Assembly (NCBI GenBank): GCA_023229945.1
Contig: JALNYH010000019.1
Span: 1 to 37,987 of the forward strand
DNA length: 37,987 nucleotides
Source of the DNA: Arcobacteraceae bacterium
Lineage (GTDB): Bacteria > Campylobacterota > Campylobacteria > Campylobacterales > Arcobacteraceae
Direction: 5' to 3'
Position numbers and translations under genes: made by a program. Below, piece by piece: positions 10,201 to 18,202 of this stretch (positions are counted from its first letter, which is position 1; each line of letters opens with the position of its first letter). Below the pieces are notes generated by a model, which saw only the letters and a list, made by a program, of their open reading frames with translations, made no database searches and was not told the DNA's origin.

Positions 10201-10420
10201 AGATTTATTTATAGAAGCTAGAAAAACAAATAATTTAAGTTCAATTACAATGTTTGCAAATGAACTATTAAAGGTTTCAATAAAATATGATATTACATAT
10301 ATGATAAACTATTCTCAAGAACTTTTAGATAAGATTGATTTATTTGAAATTGATGCTATTAATGATTTACTAAATAAATATCAAAAAAATATAGAAAAGT
10401 TAGTAGCAAAGATTTCTTAA
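7289..10420 (+). CDS. Hybrid sensor histidine kinase with tandem periplasmic SBP_bac_3 domains
   Basis: A 1043-residue protein. Residues 1-20 are a signal sequence. Residues about 25-255 and 268-500 are two type-3 solute-binding domains, each beginning with a WI-x-NH/N-P-type helix and GxxxDY-like segment, as in BvgS-type sensors. One membrane helix lies at about 508-526. The HisKA domain has phospho-acceptor H575 in MSHEIRTPMNS, and the ATPase domain has NLIGNAIKF, DTGIGIP and GGTGLGL. A receiver at about 825-945 has D871 in LMDIRMP. The C-terminal 100 residues are helical but show no clear Hpt His motif. It probably senses a small periplasmic ligand, perhaps an amino acid or dicarboxylate, and signals to the coupled HD-GYP protein. 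Confidence 0.92.
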   Translation: MQLFKVFIIALLMCSYLYSSVEFTQEEKEWIKNNPVVKLGADYGWPPFDFIDEQGNHSGLASEYIKLISKKSGLHFDVEASVWTDVLDNMKQKKYDGLTCAVKTEERIKYLDFTTAYLSVPMVIITQVNNYAIKSVDDLNGKIVSINKGSYIHEWLSEKYPEIILDLTSSNEESLEKLSFGSVDAYVGNLAVGTYVMNKYLLNNLKIVKKLENFTTDVSVAIDKDKPILFQIIQKSLHDITPQEEQEIKRKWKDNLSASNELLVFSKKQQDWIKNHQEIRYVIDNDWEPLEFLSKDGREYLGITSDYIGLIAKKTGINFVRVPTTSWTQSIEKVNLKEADMFTCLSKTQSREKTLDFSIPYISMPRVFVAKNNTKFISSIRELYGKTIVMVEGYALNEIIQNEHPAINIVLVKNNIEALEAVMQNRAYVYIELLSVVSNLIQKEGFTNLKIAGISEYDAEYSVALRNDLDKEGIEIINLAISAITENEKNEIYNKWAQVKYEEVVDFKFLWQIAGVLIFIIVISFFWNRKLATEIEKRKRIELKLKDMNKKLIEATSEAKSANKAKSDFLSNMSHEIRTPMNSILGFTELLNEQIEDKKLKSFLQTIKTSGQALLTLINDILDLSKIESGKIELLKTKTNMEKILQESLSIFVIQAEKKGLNLNLEIDKNLPKSVLIDQVRLKQIMINLIGNAIKFTDEGYIKVSLKVNEVYEHLSKVDIEISVIDTGIGIPLKAQETIFNIFEQQENQDIKKYGGTGLGLAISKKLAILMDGTLEVTSEVGEGSTFYLVLNNLDIASLDNEEVEDDLLTEDFSKIFFNNGVILVVDDIEENRLLVKESFNQSDVLVLEAINGKDAIDIVKSEKIDLILMDIRMPILDGYSATRIIKQDYDIPIIALTASIMREDISKIKTGRFDGYLRKPVSKNELFCEVAKYLPHTKMFFNQEKNELLDDIDTIDKLDEFLDEITHDVQDLFIEARKTNNLSSITMFANELLKVSIKYDITYMINYSQELLDKIDLFEIDAINDLLNKYQKNIEKLVAKIS

Positions 10421-10443
10421 TCATTGCTACTATAAAGTGTGTC

Positions 10444-12180
10444 TTACGCCAAAAACCCCATAGATTTTTCGCTGTCAAACATCCCTTTTTGCTCTTTTTT
10501 AATCTCTTCTACTACAAGCTCATTACTAAATATAGGATTGTCAAGTGGAGCTATTTTGTAAGCTGAGTTCTTGATAATAAGCTCTATTTGTCCTCCTGTT
10601 AGAGGGTATTTTGATAAAGCTAGGATATCAAAGTCTTTTGAAAAAGGTAGGGCTTTTGGTAAAAGCATATTCCATAGTTTGATTCTTTCTTCTTCGCTTG
10701 GTTTTAAGAACTCTATTTTGTAGTTGAACCTTCTACTAAATGCTTTGTCTATTGATTCTAGTAAGTTGGTAGTAGCTATTAGTATTCCATCAAATCGCTC
10801 TATTTGTTCTAAGAATATATTTTGCATTTGGTTGTGCATTTTTTCACTTCCACTTTTTGCATCTTCTGTTCTTGTGCTTAGGAATTGATCAGCTTCATTT
10901 AGTAGTAAAATAGGCTCTGTTCTTGATTTTTCTGCGATGCTTTTGTAAGTATCAAAAATATTTCTTACATTTTTTTCACTTTCCCCTACATACATAGATA
11001 AAATCTTGCTACAATCAAAGCTTAAGACTCTTTTTTTGAGTGATTTGGCAAGGGCCAATGATGTAAGAGTCTTACCAGTTCCAGCTGCTCCATAGAAGAT
11101 GATTTTGGCATCAATTCCACGCTTTTTGTCTTTGATTCCCCAGTCTCTTAATCTATTGATTACATTTTTATCAACTTGCTTTAAAAGAGCATTTAAAACT
11201 TCTCTTGTTTTTGGGTTTAAAATAACTTCCTCAAGCCCTTTTTTTGGTTCAATTAGTTCAAAAATATTTTGGTCTTTTATGAGAGTATCTATTTTGATTT
11301 TTTGGCTTCTTGTTTTTTTCTTATTTGGATGAGATATTTTATAGAGTATTTCATCTGGGATATAGAAATTTCTGTTTATTCCACCAAAAGGGGTAAGCAT
11401 CTCATCATAATCAACCAAAGAATTTGCTATTAATTTGCCACTTTCTTCAAGTAGTGAACGATGTTTGATTTTTTCATAATCATCAGCACTTATCAAGTCA
11501 ATAAGTGAATTCATATCTCTAATAGACTCATCATTTCCTGCATATTCTTCTTTTAAAAGGGCTAAAAATATCATTTGTTCTTTTTCATCAAGATGAAATT
11601 CTTTGAAAAACTCTTCAAGCATTATAGCACTATTGGTAACTTGTACTCTATCTTTGATTCGGTTTTCGAGAAGTACTAGTTTTGATTTGAGTCTATTTAT
11701 ATTTGGCGATGCTTCTCCAAAACTATGTTTTACAACATTTAGCTTTTGAGCTAGGTCTATTTTGAAAAATTGGTCTTGAAGATACTCAAGGTGGTCACTA
11801 TATGGACTAACTTCAGGTAAAACAAACTCCAAGCTACCATCTTCCAAAAGCTTCAAAAAAGTAGATGATAAAGATACCGAGCTATTTAGAAGTTCTAGTT
11901 TTGTAAGCTCACTTATTTTGATATGATTAAAATTACTTTGCACCATCCAACCCAGCTCTAAAAGGTTTTTGAGATGATTGATTTTATCTAAGTGTTCATA
12001 ATTCTTAACATCATAAAACTCACCTAAAATATCAATAACAAGTATATTATCTATCCCTTGAATATATTGTTTTAATATATATTGCAATATTTTTGCTTCA
12101 TCTAATGAACACTTTAATTGTGCAAAAACATCTAATTCTTCTAGATTTTTAGTATTTAAAAATTTTACAACTTCAGTCAT
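10444..12180 (-). CDS. AAA family ATPase with Asn in the Walker B position
   Basis: A 578-residue protein. The N-terminal 340 residues are helical and unrecognised. A single AAA module follows, with Walker A GAAGTGKT at 364-371. The Walker B strand reads PILLLNEADQF, with N428 where most AAA proteins have Asp, followed by E429; an arginine-finger region (FSRRFN) and sensor 2 follow. It resembles SpoVK/CbbX-like soluble AAA proteins rather than a known protease. Its ATG overlaps the nfo stop by one base (TAATG), making it the last gene of a four-gene coupled operon. The substrate is unknown. Confidence 0.8.
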   Translation of the reverse strand: MTEVVKFLNTKNLEELDVFAQLKCSLDEAKILQYILKQYIQGIDNILVIDILGEFYDVKNYEHLDKINHLKNLLELGWMVQSNFNHIKISELTKLELLNSSVSLSSTFLKLLEDGSLEFVLPEVSPYSDHLEYLQDQFFKIDLAQKLNVVKHSFGEASPNINRLKSKLVLLENRIKDRVQVTNSAIMLEEFFKEFHLDEKEQMIFLALLKEEYAGNDESIRDMNSLIDLISADDYEKIKHRSLLEESGKLIANSLVDYDEMLTPFGGINRNFYIPDEILYKISHPNKKKTRSQKIKIDTLIKDQNIFELIEPKKGLEEVILNPKTREVLNALLKQVDKNVINRLRDWGIKDKKRGIDAKIIFYGAAGTGKTLTSLALAKSLKKRVLSFDCSKILSMYVGESEKNVRNIFDTYKSIAEKSRTEPILLLNEADQFLSTRTEDAKSGSEKMHNQMQNIFLEQIERFDGILIATTNLLESIDKAFSRRFNYKIEFLKPSEEERIKLWNMLLPKALPFSKDFDILALSKYPLTGGQIELIIKNSAYKIAPLDNPIFSNELVVEEIKKEQKGMFDSEKSMGFLA

Positions 12181-13025
12181 TATTTTCCTTCTAAGCTATA
12201 TAATAATTCGATTTCTTCTTTCCAAATTTCTGGCTCTATTGTCTCTAAAATCAGTGGAATATCATCCATTCTCTCATCATTCATCAAGAATCTAAAAGAA
12301 TCAAGTCCTATATTTCCTTTGCCTAAACTATCATGTCTATCGACTTTACTCCCAAGAGCTGGTTTGGCATCATTTAAGTGCATACCCATAAGATACTTGA
12401 ACCCTACAATATTATCAAATTCATTCCAAGTTTTATCATAGGCCTCACTGGTTCTTATATCATATCCTGCACTAAACATATGGCAAGTATCTATACAAAC
12501 TCCAATTCTACTTTTGTCTTCTACTTTGTCTATCAAATATGCAAGGTGTTCAAATTTATATCCAAGATTGCTCCCTTGACCAGCTGTGTTTTCAATAACT
12601 GCTTTGACCACTTTTGTAGAGTCTAGGGCTTTATTGATGGATTCTGCTATCAAGTCAAGACAAGCTTCTTCGCTTATTTTTCTAAGGTGGCTACCTGGGT
12701 GGAAATTGAGTCTATCAAGCCCCAATATTTCACATCGTTCCATTTCATCAATAAAGGCATTGAGTGATTTCTCTCTTGCTTCGTTGTCTGGGCTTCCTAG
12801 GTTGATAAGGTAGCTATCATGTGGCAATATATGTTTTGGTAGTATTTTTGAAAGTTCAAGGTTTTTAAACCACAAATCTATAGTTTGGCTATCAAGAGGT
12901 TTTGCAACCCATTGTTTTTGGTTTTTTGTAAATAGTGCAAATGCTTTTGCCCCTATCTCCATAGCATTTAACGGTGCATTATAAACCCCACCACTACTAC
13001 TTACATGAGCTCCTATATATTTCAT
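12180..13025 (-). CDS. nfo: Endonuclease IV (AP endonuclease)
   Basis: A 281-residue protein of full family length. It cleaves DNA 5' of abasic sites in base-excision repair using a three-zinc site. Typical metal-binding motifs are seen in order: LNFHPGSH, VIENTAGQGSNLGY, IGVCIDTCHMFSAGYD, GMHLNDAKPALGSKVDRHDSLG (written here across two adjacent motifs) and ILETIEP. It begins inside the end of the lipoprotein gene (ATGA overlap) and ends one base into the AAA ATPase gene, so all three are probably made from one transcript. Confidence 0.95.
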   Translation of the reverse strand: MKYIGAHVSSSGGVYNAPLNAMEIGAKAFALFTKNQKQWVAKPLDSQTIDLWFKNLELSKILPKHILPHDSYLINLGSPDNEAREKSLNAFIDEMERCEILGLDRLNFHPGSHLRKISEEACLDLIAESINKALDSTKVVKAVIENTAGQGSNLGYKFEHLAYLIDKVEDKSRIGVCIDTCHMFSAGYDIRTSEAYDKTWNEFDNIVGFKYLMGMHLNDAKPALGSKVDRHDSLGKGNIGLDSFRFLMNDERMDDIPLILETIEPEIWKEEIELLYSLEGK

Positions 13026-13453
13026 AAATCCCCTTTTACAATTTTTATCAAAATTTTATTTTCTTTATCTTTATAGTATAGATTATTTTCTTTTTCATAT
13101 TGGTAAGAAATACCATTCATATCTTGAAGTTCTTTGAAGTTGATAATATTATTAAAAAAACTTTTTGGGTAGCTTGGATGGATGTATTCTTCTACAAATT
13201 GCTCTGAACTCATACATCTAAATGTACTACTACATACTTTGTCCTCATAAACTCTAAGATTAATTAGTGCTTTTCCAAAAGAATAAATCTCCAAACCAAC
13301 GCTATCATTATATGATTTTATAAATCCAAAATCACTATATTTCATACTAGGTGTAGAGATGGTTACCAATGCACTTTGTGTTTTGGTAGGTGTTTTTGTA
13401 GCACACCCACCAAATAATAAAACTATAGCCAAAAATCCAAATATATACTTCAT
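13022..13453 (-). CDS. Small predicted lipoprotein, function unknown
   Basis: A 143-residue protein. The N-terminus is a lipoprotein signal peptide (about residues 1-16) ending in the lipobox LFGGC, so it is likely anchored in a membrane facing the periplasm. Two further Cys residues lie in a short CSSTFRC segment and could form a disulfide. I recognise no domain. The start overlaps the ATP-sulfurylase-like stop by one base and its end overlaps nfo by four bases. That coupling is clear, but no functional link to either neighbour can be read. Confidence 0.75.
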   Translation of the reverse strand: MKYIFGFLAIVLLFGGCATKTPTKTQSALVTISTPSMKYSDFGFIKSYNDSVGLEIYSFGKALINLRVYEDKVCSSTFRCMSSEQFVEEYIHPSYPKSFFNNIINFKELQDMNGISYQYEKENNLYYKDKENKILIKIVKGDL

Positions 13454-14631
13454 TAATTAAGTGATGTAGTTTGGTGAAGTTTCATCAAACTTACATAAAA
13501 ATTTGTTGTTTCAAAATCATCCAAAAGCCCACTTGATGGGGATAAATTTTGGTGAATTTTTTTTAGTTTTGGAGCTCGTTCTGGGAATAAAGAACTCAAA
13601 ATCATAGATGAAATCTCTTTTCTCATAAAAATAGCAGGTGGCAACATCCCAAGCTCAAAAATCTCTAAGATTGAAGGAGAGTGGTATTTGATATGGTGGT
13701 GGCTACCATGAGGGCAAGAGCTTGTACTAACTAGGGTTTTACACTCATTACAATACACAAACTCACTCATTACATCAATATCTATATTTAAGCCACTTAG
13801 AGTATCAATAATAGAAGATAATCCATCTTTATCATAAAATGCACCAAGTCCTGCATGATTTTGCCCTATGATGATTCTATCAGTTCCATAGTTTTTGGCA
13901 ACAATCGCATTAAGTAGCATTTCATTGAATCCACCAAAAATATAAGTATTTTCCAAAGGAATCAATAAAACTCTACTTTTTGGGAGATAATGCTCTATAA
14001 AATATTCTAAAGTTTTGTATCTTGTTTCAAATGAAATAAAATCATCGGTGTAAGGTTTTAGGATAAATAAAACCATCAAATCACATTTTACAAGCCCTGA
14101 ACGGATTATTCTTTCATGAACTCTGTGAAAAGGTTTACCTGAGAGCATCATACAAGATACTTTTTTTGCTCCAGTTTTTTCAATTGCTTCTTGAATTTGA
14201 GCTTTGTGCTCTTTGATATCAGGGAATTTTAGATTAAAATCACCACAAATTGCGTAGTTACCTAGTCTTTTGTAAGTATCTTTGACCCCTAAATGTTCTG
14301 GGTTGCTTGTGCCGTAAATGTTTTTGATTCTTTGGTCTTTACAGATTTTGAAAATTTCATCTACAACTATCTCACCAACTACTCCACCATCACAAACAAA
14401 TTTTATTGTTTCACCTTTTTTGGCACTTTTTAAAATTTCTTCATTTCTTTTTCCGCTTGGGGCTAAAACAAATGAAAAAGGGAAACTTTTTCCTTGATAA
14501 ACTTTTGTTTGATCAACTTCTCTAGAAGTCTTTTCGTCCATCAAAGCAACCACAGGAGCGAATAGCCCTTCTTTAAGCATAGCCAATGTAGCAATGGCTT
14601 CTTTATCGATATAAAGATATTTCTCTTTCAT
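13453..14631 (-). CDS. Divergent sulfate adenylyltransferase (ATP sulfurylase)-like protein
   Basis: A 392-residue protein with the overall order of single-chain ATP sulfurylases. Classical enzymes activate sulfate with ATP to APS, or run in reverse in sulfur oxidisers. The HxxH motif is kept (H169-R-V-H172-E), but the preceding QxRNP segment is replaced by LSGKPF. The GRDHAG motif reads GQNHAG, with Gln257 for Arg. Cys294, Cys297 and Cys306 followed by several His residues resemble the zinc site of bacterial enzymes. Loss of the two sulfate- and ATP-contacting positions raises doubt about catalysis or substrate. It is the first gene of a four-gene overlapping operon, with AGAGG before its ATG. 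Confidence 0.72.
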   Translation of the reverse strand: MKEKYLYIDKEAIATLAMLKEGLFAPVVALMDEKTSREVDQTKVYQGKSFPFSFVLAPSGKRNEEILKSAKKGETIKFVCDGGVVGEIVVDEIFKICKDQRIKNIYGTSNPEHLGVKDTYKRLGNYAICGDFNLKFPDIKEHKAQIQEAIEKTGAKKVSCMMLSGKPFHRVHERIIRSGLVKCDLMVLFILKPYTDDFISFETRYKTLEYFIEHYLPKSRVLLIPLENTYIFGGFNEMLLNAIVAKNYGTDRIIIGQNHAGLGAFYDKDGLSSIIDTLSGLNIDIDVMSEFVYCNECKTLVSTSSCPHGSHHHIKYHSPSILEIFELGMLPPAIFMRKEISSMILSSLFPERAPKLKKIHQNLSPSSGLLDDFETTNFYVSLMKLHQTTSLN

Positions 14632-14668
14632 CTATAAAACCTCTTTTATTGTTATGTGCAATTGGTGT

Positions 14669-14674
14669 TATAAT
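14669..14674 (+). promoter_or_regulatory. Candidate -10 element in the divergent queH / sulfurylase-like gap
   Basis: TATAAT on the plus strand sits inside the palindrome GTTATAATAAC, so the minus strand also reads TATTAT. It could serve queH rightward, the sulfurylase-like operon leftward, or both. No convincing -35 was found. Confidence 0.35.
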
Positions 14675-14778
14675 AACAAAAATAAGCTAAAAATTAAGAG
14701 GCGTTCAGTATCTATTATGAAACTTTAAATCAACCTTAGGTAAAATCTAAGAATAATTGATAAAAGTAGGAATTTGAT

Positions 14779-15873
14779 TTGAGTAAGATATTGGTTCAGA
14801 TTTGTTGTAGTGTGGATAGTCATTATTTTTTGGAGTCTCTTAGGGGAGATTATCCAGATGATGAGATAGTTGGGTTTTTTTATAATCCGAATATTCATCC
14901 ATTTAGTGAGTATATGTTGAGATACAAAGATGTTGAATTTAGTTGTAAATTACTTGGTATTACACTTCTTGATGGGCTATATGATATAGATAAATGGTAT
15001 GAGATAACCAAGGGGTACGAGAATGAGCCTGAAAAAGGGGAGCGATGTAGTGTTTGTTTTGATGATAGGCTAGAAGTTACGGCACTTAAAGCTAGGGAAA
15101 TAGGGTGTGATAGTTTTACTACTACGCTTCTTATGAGTCCACTTAAATCTCAAGAAAAACTACATAATATTGGGCTTCAAATAGGGGAGCGGTATAATCT
15201 TGGGTTTATTTACAAAGATTATCGAAGCGGACAAGGTGGGATAAATCAATCAAAAGCTGTTAAAGACAATAGACTTTATAGACAAAATTATTGTGGATGT
15301 ATGTATGCTTTAAACGCTCAAAGAGTATCGCAAAATAAGCTAAATGTTGAGCTAATGAGTCCAATATCACAACAAATCTTGCCAAATTCTATAGAAGAAA
15401 GATTGGAGCTTTTTGCTCTTAGAGATGAGTATCACTCAAAAAATATAGAGTTTTTTATCAAAAAAGTAGAATTTCTAAACTACAGATTGCTTCAAGCTTG
15501 GGTATCAAAAAACAAAACCATAATACCTTCATATTTTTTGCCTTTTTCATATCTCAAAAGCCAAAATTCAAAAGGCAAAATAGAATTTATAAAAGATGGT
15601 ATCGGGTATCTAAACAAAAATGGTATTATGCTAGTAACTATTGAGAAATTTAATCTTTTGGCTAATAAAGATTACGAAAATACAGCCTATTTGATGAAAA
15701 ATCCGCTATTATTTGAAGAAGAGATAAGTTTGCGAAGAATACTTACAAAAGAGTCAAATTCCCTATCTCCTATTGTGATAGTAGATTGTATGGAGTTGGA
15801 TGATTCTATAGAAATAAGACTAAATTCTACCTATTTTATTGATACAAAGGAACAACTTGAAACTATTAGTTAG
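14779..15873 (+). CDS. queH: Epoxyqueuosine reductase QueH with long C-terminal extension
   Basis: The start is a TTG at 14779 with AGGAA about 6 bases upstream; 364 residues. QueH performs the last step of queuosine synthesis in tRNA, reducing epoxyqueuosine to queuosine. Residues 1 to about 185 match the family: ICC near the N-terminus, RCSVCFDDRL, TTLLMSPLKSQ, YRSGQGGINQS and NYCGCMYA. These Cys pairs hold the Fe-S cluster and second metal. The remaining roughly 180 residues are not recognised. The gene overlaps the proposed lpxB start by 17 bases and leads the lipid A/shape operon. Confidence 0.9.
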   Translation: MSKILVQICCSVDSHYFLESLRGDYPDDEIVGFFYNPNIHPFSEYMLRYKDVEFSCKLLGITLLDGLYDIDKWYEITKGYENEPEKGERCSVCFDDRLEVTALKAREIGCDSFTTTLLMSPLKSQEKLHNIGLQIGERYNLGFIYKDYRSGQGGINQSKAVKDNRLYRQNYCGCMYALNAQRVSQNKLNVELMSPISQQILPNSIEERLELFALRDEYHSKNIEFFIKKVEFLNYRLLQAWVSKNKTIIPSYFLPFSYLKSQNSKGKIEFIKDGIGYLNKNGIMLVTIEKFNLLANKDYENTAYLMKNPLLFEEEISLRRILTKESNSLSPIVIVDCMELDDSIEIRLNSTYFIDTKEQLETIS

Positions 15874-16906
15874 TGCATTGGAGCCTTCGGCTAATATTCA
15901 CCTAAAAGAGCTCAAAAAACATCTAAGTGATAAGGTTGAGTTTGTGGGGATTTTTGATAAGTCGTTGGGAGAGCCAATATATGATGTATCTGATGTGGCT
16001 GTGATGGGCTTTGTGGATGCTTTGAAAAAAATCAGATTTTTTATGAATTTAAAAAAAGAGATGGTAAGACTAGCCCAAAATGTGGACAAAGTTTTGTTGA
16101 TGGATTCATCTGGCTTTAATTTGCCTCTTGCAAAAGAACTCAAAAAAACATATCCAAATCTTGAAATCAACTATTATATACTTCCTCAAGCTTGGGCATG
16201 GCGACAAGGGCGGATAAAAGTGATAGAAAATACATGTGATAGACTTTTTTCTATTTTGCCATTTGAACCAGCATATTATACAAAAAAAGAGAAAATCACA
16301 TATGTAGGACATCCTTTACTTGATGAAATCCAACTATATAAAACTACAATTGAAAATACAAATAAAATAGCTTATATGCCAGGAAGTAGAATAAGTGAAA
16401 TCAAAAAACTTATCCCTATATTCAAAAGTGTTGCACAACAAATTGGCAAAGGCAAAGAGCATATTTTGATAATTCCAAAGAATTTCGCAAACAAAAACTT
16501 AGATGAAATTTATGGTGATATATCTGAGTTTTCTAAGAGTTTTGATACCCATTCTACTCTATATGAGAGTGAATTTGCTTTTATTTGTAGTGGTACGGCA
16601 ACCCTTGAAGCTGCTATTATAGGAACTCCTTTTGTGTTAGCTTATAAGGCAAAAGCATTTGATTTTTTTGTGGGGACTAAGATTTTTGGTATCACTACAA
16701 TTGGACTTGCAAATATCTTCTTTGAGAAAATGGATAAGCCCCATTTGCATAAGGAATTATTGCAAATTGATGTAAATGTAGAAAATCTTATCCAAGAATA
16801 TAGTGCCATAGATAAAAAAATATTTCTTCAAAGAACTGTTGAACTTAGAGAGTATCTTCAAAAAGGTAGTAGCCAAACAGTAGCTCGTCTAATCGAAAAT
16901 AAATAG
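15857..16906 (+). CDS. lpxB: Lipid-A-disaccharide synthase
   Basis: I place the start at the TTG at 15857 (349 residues), because AAAGGA lies just upstream and the N-terminus MKLLVSALEPSANIHL fits the family. An earlier TTG at 15839 would add only six residues and lacks a site. LpxB condenses UDP-2,3-diacylglucosamine with lipid X to form the lipid A disaccharide at the inner membrane. The motifs MDSSGFNLPLAKEL, YYILPQAWAWRQGR, FSILPFEP, YVGHPLLDE, LMPGSR-like YMPGSRISEIK and CSGTATLEAA are present. Confidence 0.93.
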   Translation: MKLLVSALEPSANIHLKELKKHLSDKVEFVGIFDKSLGEPIYDVSDVAVMGFVDALKKIRFFMNLKKEMVRLAQNVDKVLLMDSSGFNLPLAKELKKTYPNLEINYYILPQAWAWRQGRIKVIENTCDRLFSILPFEPAYYTKKEKITYVGHPLLDEIQLYKTTIENTNKIAYMPGSRISEIKKLIPIFKSVAQQIGKGKEHILIIPKNFANKNLDEIYGDISEFSKSFDTHSTLYESEFAFICSGTATLEAAIIGTPFVLAYKAKAFDFFVGTKIFGITTIGLANIFFEKMDKPHLHKELLQIDVNVENLIQEYSAIDKKIFLQRTVELREYLQKGSSQTVARLIENK

Positions 16907-16954
16907 AAATTATGATAATATAAACCAAAATGATTTATATATTGGAGTGATAGA

Positions 16955-17398
16955 ATGTTAGATATTATGGAAATTCAAGAGATACTGCCTCATAGATACC
17001 CTTTTTTACTAGTAGATAGAATTACAGATATGGTTGAAAAAGAGTCTATAGTAGGATATAAAAATGTATCAATAAGTGAACCTGCTTTTATGGGACATTT
17101 CCCTGGACATCCTATATATCCTGGTGTTTTGATTTTGGAAGGTATGGCACAAGCTGGTGGAATATTGGCACTGAAAAGTAATGGACTTTCAAATGAGCAA
17201 CTAAAAAGTAAAGTAATCTATTTTATGAGTATTGATGGTGCTAAGTTTAGAGTACCTGTAAGACCAGGCGATAAATTGGAATATAGAGTGAAAGTATTGA
17301 AACTAAGAGGAACTTTGATTGTATTACACGGTGAAGCTTATGTGGATGATAAGATTGTTGCTGAAGCTGAATTAAAAGCTATGATTGTAGATAAGTAG
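16955..17398 (+). CDS. fabZ: 3-hydroxyacyl-ACP dehydratase
   Basis: A 147-residue hot-dog-fold enzyme that dehydrates 3-hydroxyacyl-ACP in fatty-acid elongation. ILPHRYPFLLVDRI opens the domain. The catalytic His lies in GHFPGHPIYPGV and the catalytic Glu in LILEGMAQAGG. GGAG precedes the ATG. It lies between lpxB and lpxA, the common arrangement that balances phospholipid and lipid A precursors. The 48-base gap before it has a short AT-rich stretch that might act as an internal promoter. Confidence 0.95.
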   Translation: MLDIMEIQEILPHRYPFLLVDRITDMVEKESIVGYKNVSISEPAFMGHFPGHPIYPGVLILEGMAQAGGILALKSNGLSNEQLKSKVIYFMSIDGAKFRVPVRPGDKLEYRVKVLKLRGTLIVLHGEAYVDDKIVAEAELKAMIVDK

Positions 17399-17404
17399 GA
17401 ATAC

Positions 17405-18202
17405 ATGACACAAATCCATAAAACTGCCATCATTGAAGATGGTGCTATAATTGGGCAAGATGTAACAATTGGGGCATATACTATAATTGGTAAAGATGTA
17501 AAAATTGGTGATGGTACAACTATTGGCTCTCATACTTTGATTGAAGGTAAAACTACAATTGGTAAGAACAACCAGATTTTTTCTCATGCAGCACTTGGTT
17601 CTATACCACAAGATTTGAAATTTGCTGGGGAAGATGTGGAGCTTATTATTGGTGATAACAACAAAATAAGAGAATTTACACTTTTCAATCCAGGTACTAT
17701 TGGTGGTGGAAGTAAAACTATAATTGGTAATAACAACCTTTTTATGGGATATGTTCATGTGGCACATGATTGTATAATAGGCAATAATTGTATATTTGCA
17801 AATGTGGCAACCCTTGCTGGTCATGTGGAGTGTGATGACTTCGTAGTAGTTGGTGGACTGACTCCTGTTCATCAGTTTTGTAAGCTTGGAACTTCTGTGA
17901 TGGTTGGTGGTGGAAGCGTGGTTACTCAAGATATCCCACCTTTTTGTTTGGCTGAGGGAAATCGTGCAGTTTTGAGAGGACTTAATCTTACTGGACTTAG
18001 AAGAAGATTTGATGATAGAGCAACAATTGATGAGATAAAAAGAGCTTATAAACTATTGTTTATGACAAATGCACCACTATCTGTTAGTGCTAATGAACTT
18101 TTAGATTCTACTACTAATGAGTATGTGAAAAATATGGCAACTTTTGTTTTAAATACAAAACGAGGGATACCATTTGAAAGAAAAAACAAGGAAATAAATT
18201 GA
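17405..18202 (+). CDS. lpxA: UDP-N-acetylglucosamine acyltransferase
   Basis: A 265-residue enzyme that begins lipid A synthesis by moving a 3-hydroxyacyl chain from ACP to UDP-GlcNAc. The N-terminal two-thirds is a left-handed beta helix of hexapeptide repeats (IGQDVT, IGAYTI, IGKDVK and so on). The catalytic His is in YVHVAHDCIIG; GLTPVHQFC and the C-terminal GLNLTGLRRR segment are typical. It starts six bases after fabZ, and its TGA stop overlaps the TTG start of clpX. Confidence 0.96.
   Translation: MTQIHKTAIIEDGAIIGQDVTIGAYTIIGKDVKIGDGTTIGSHTLIEGKTTIGKNNQIFSHAALGSIPQDLKFAGEDVELIIGDNNKIREFTLFNPGTIGGGSKTIIGNNNLFMGYVHVAHDCIIGNNCIFANVATLAGHVECDDFVVVGGLTPVHQFCKLGTSVMVGGGSVVTQDIPPFCLAEGNRAVLRGLNLTGLRRRFDDRATIDEIKRAYKLLFMTNAPLSVSANELLDSTTNEYVKNMATFVLNTKRGIPFERKNKEIN

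Noticed and set aside
17372..17929. 185-residue open frame opposite lpxA
   Set aside because: It is the antisense shadow of the hexapeptide repeats; its Asn/Thr/Ser-rich repetitive sequence mirrors them and no ribosome site supports it.
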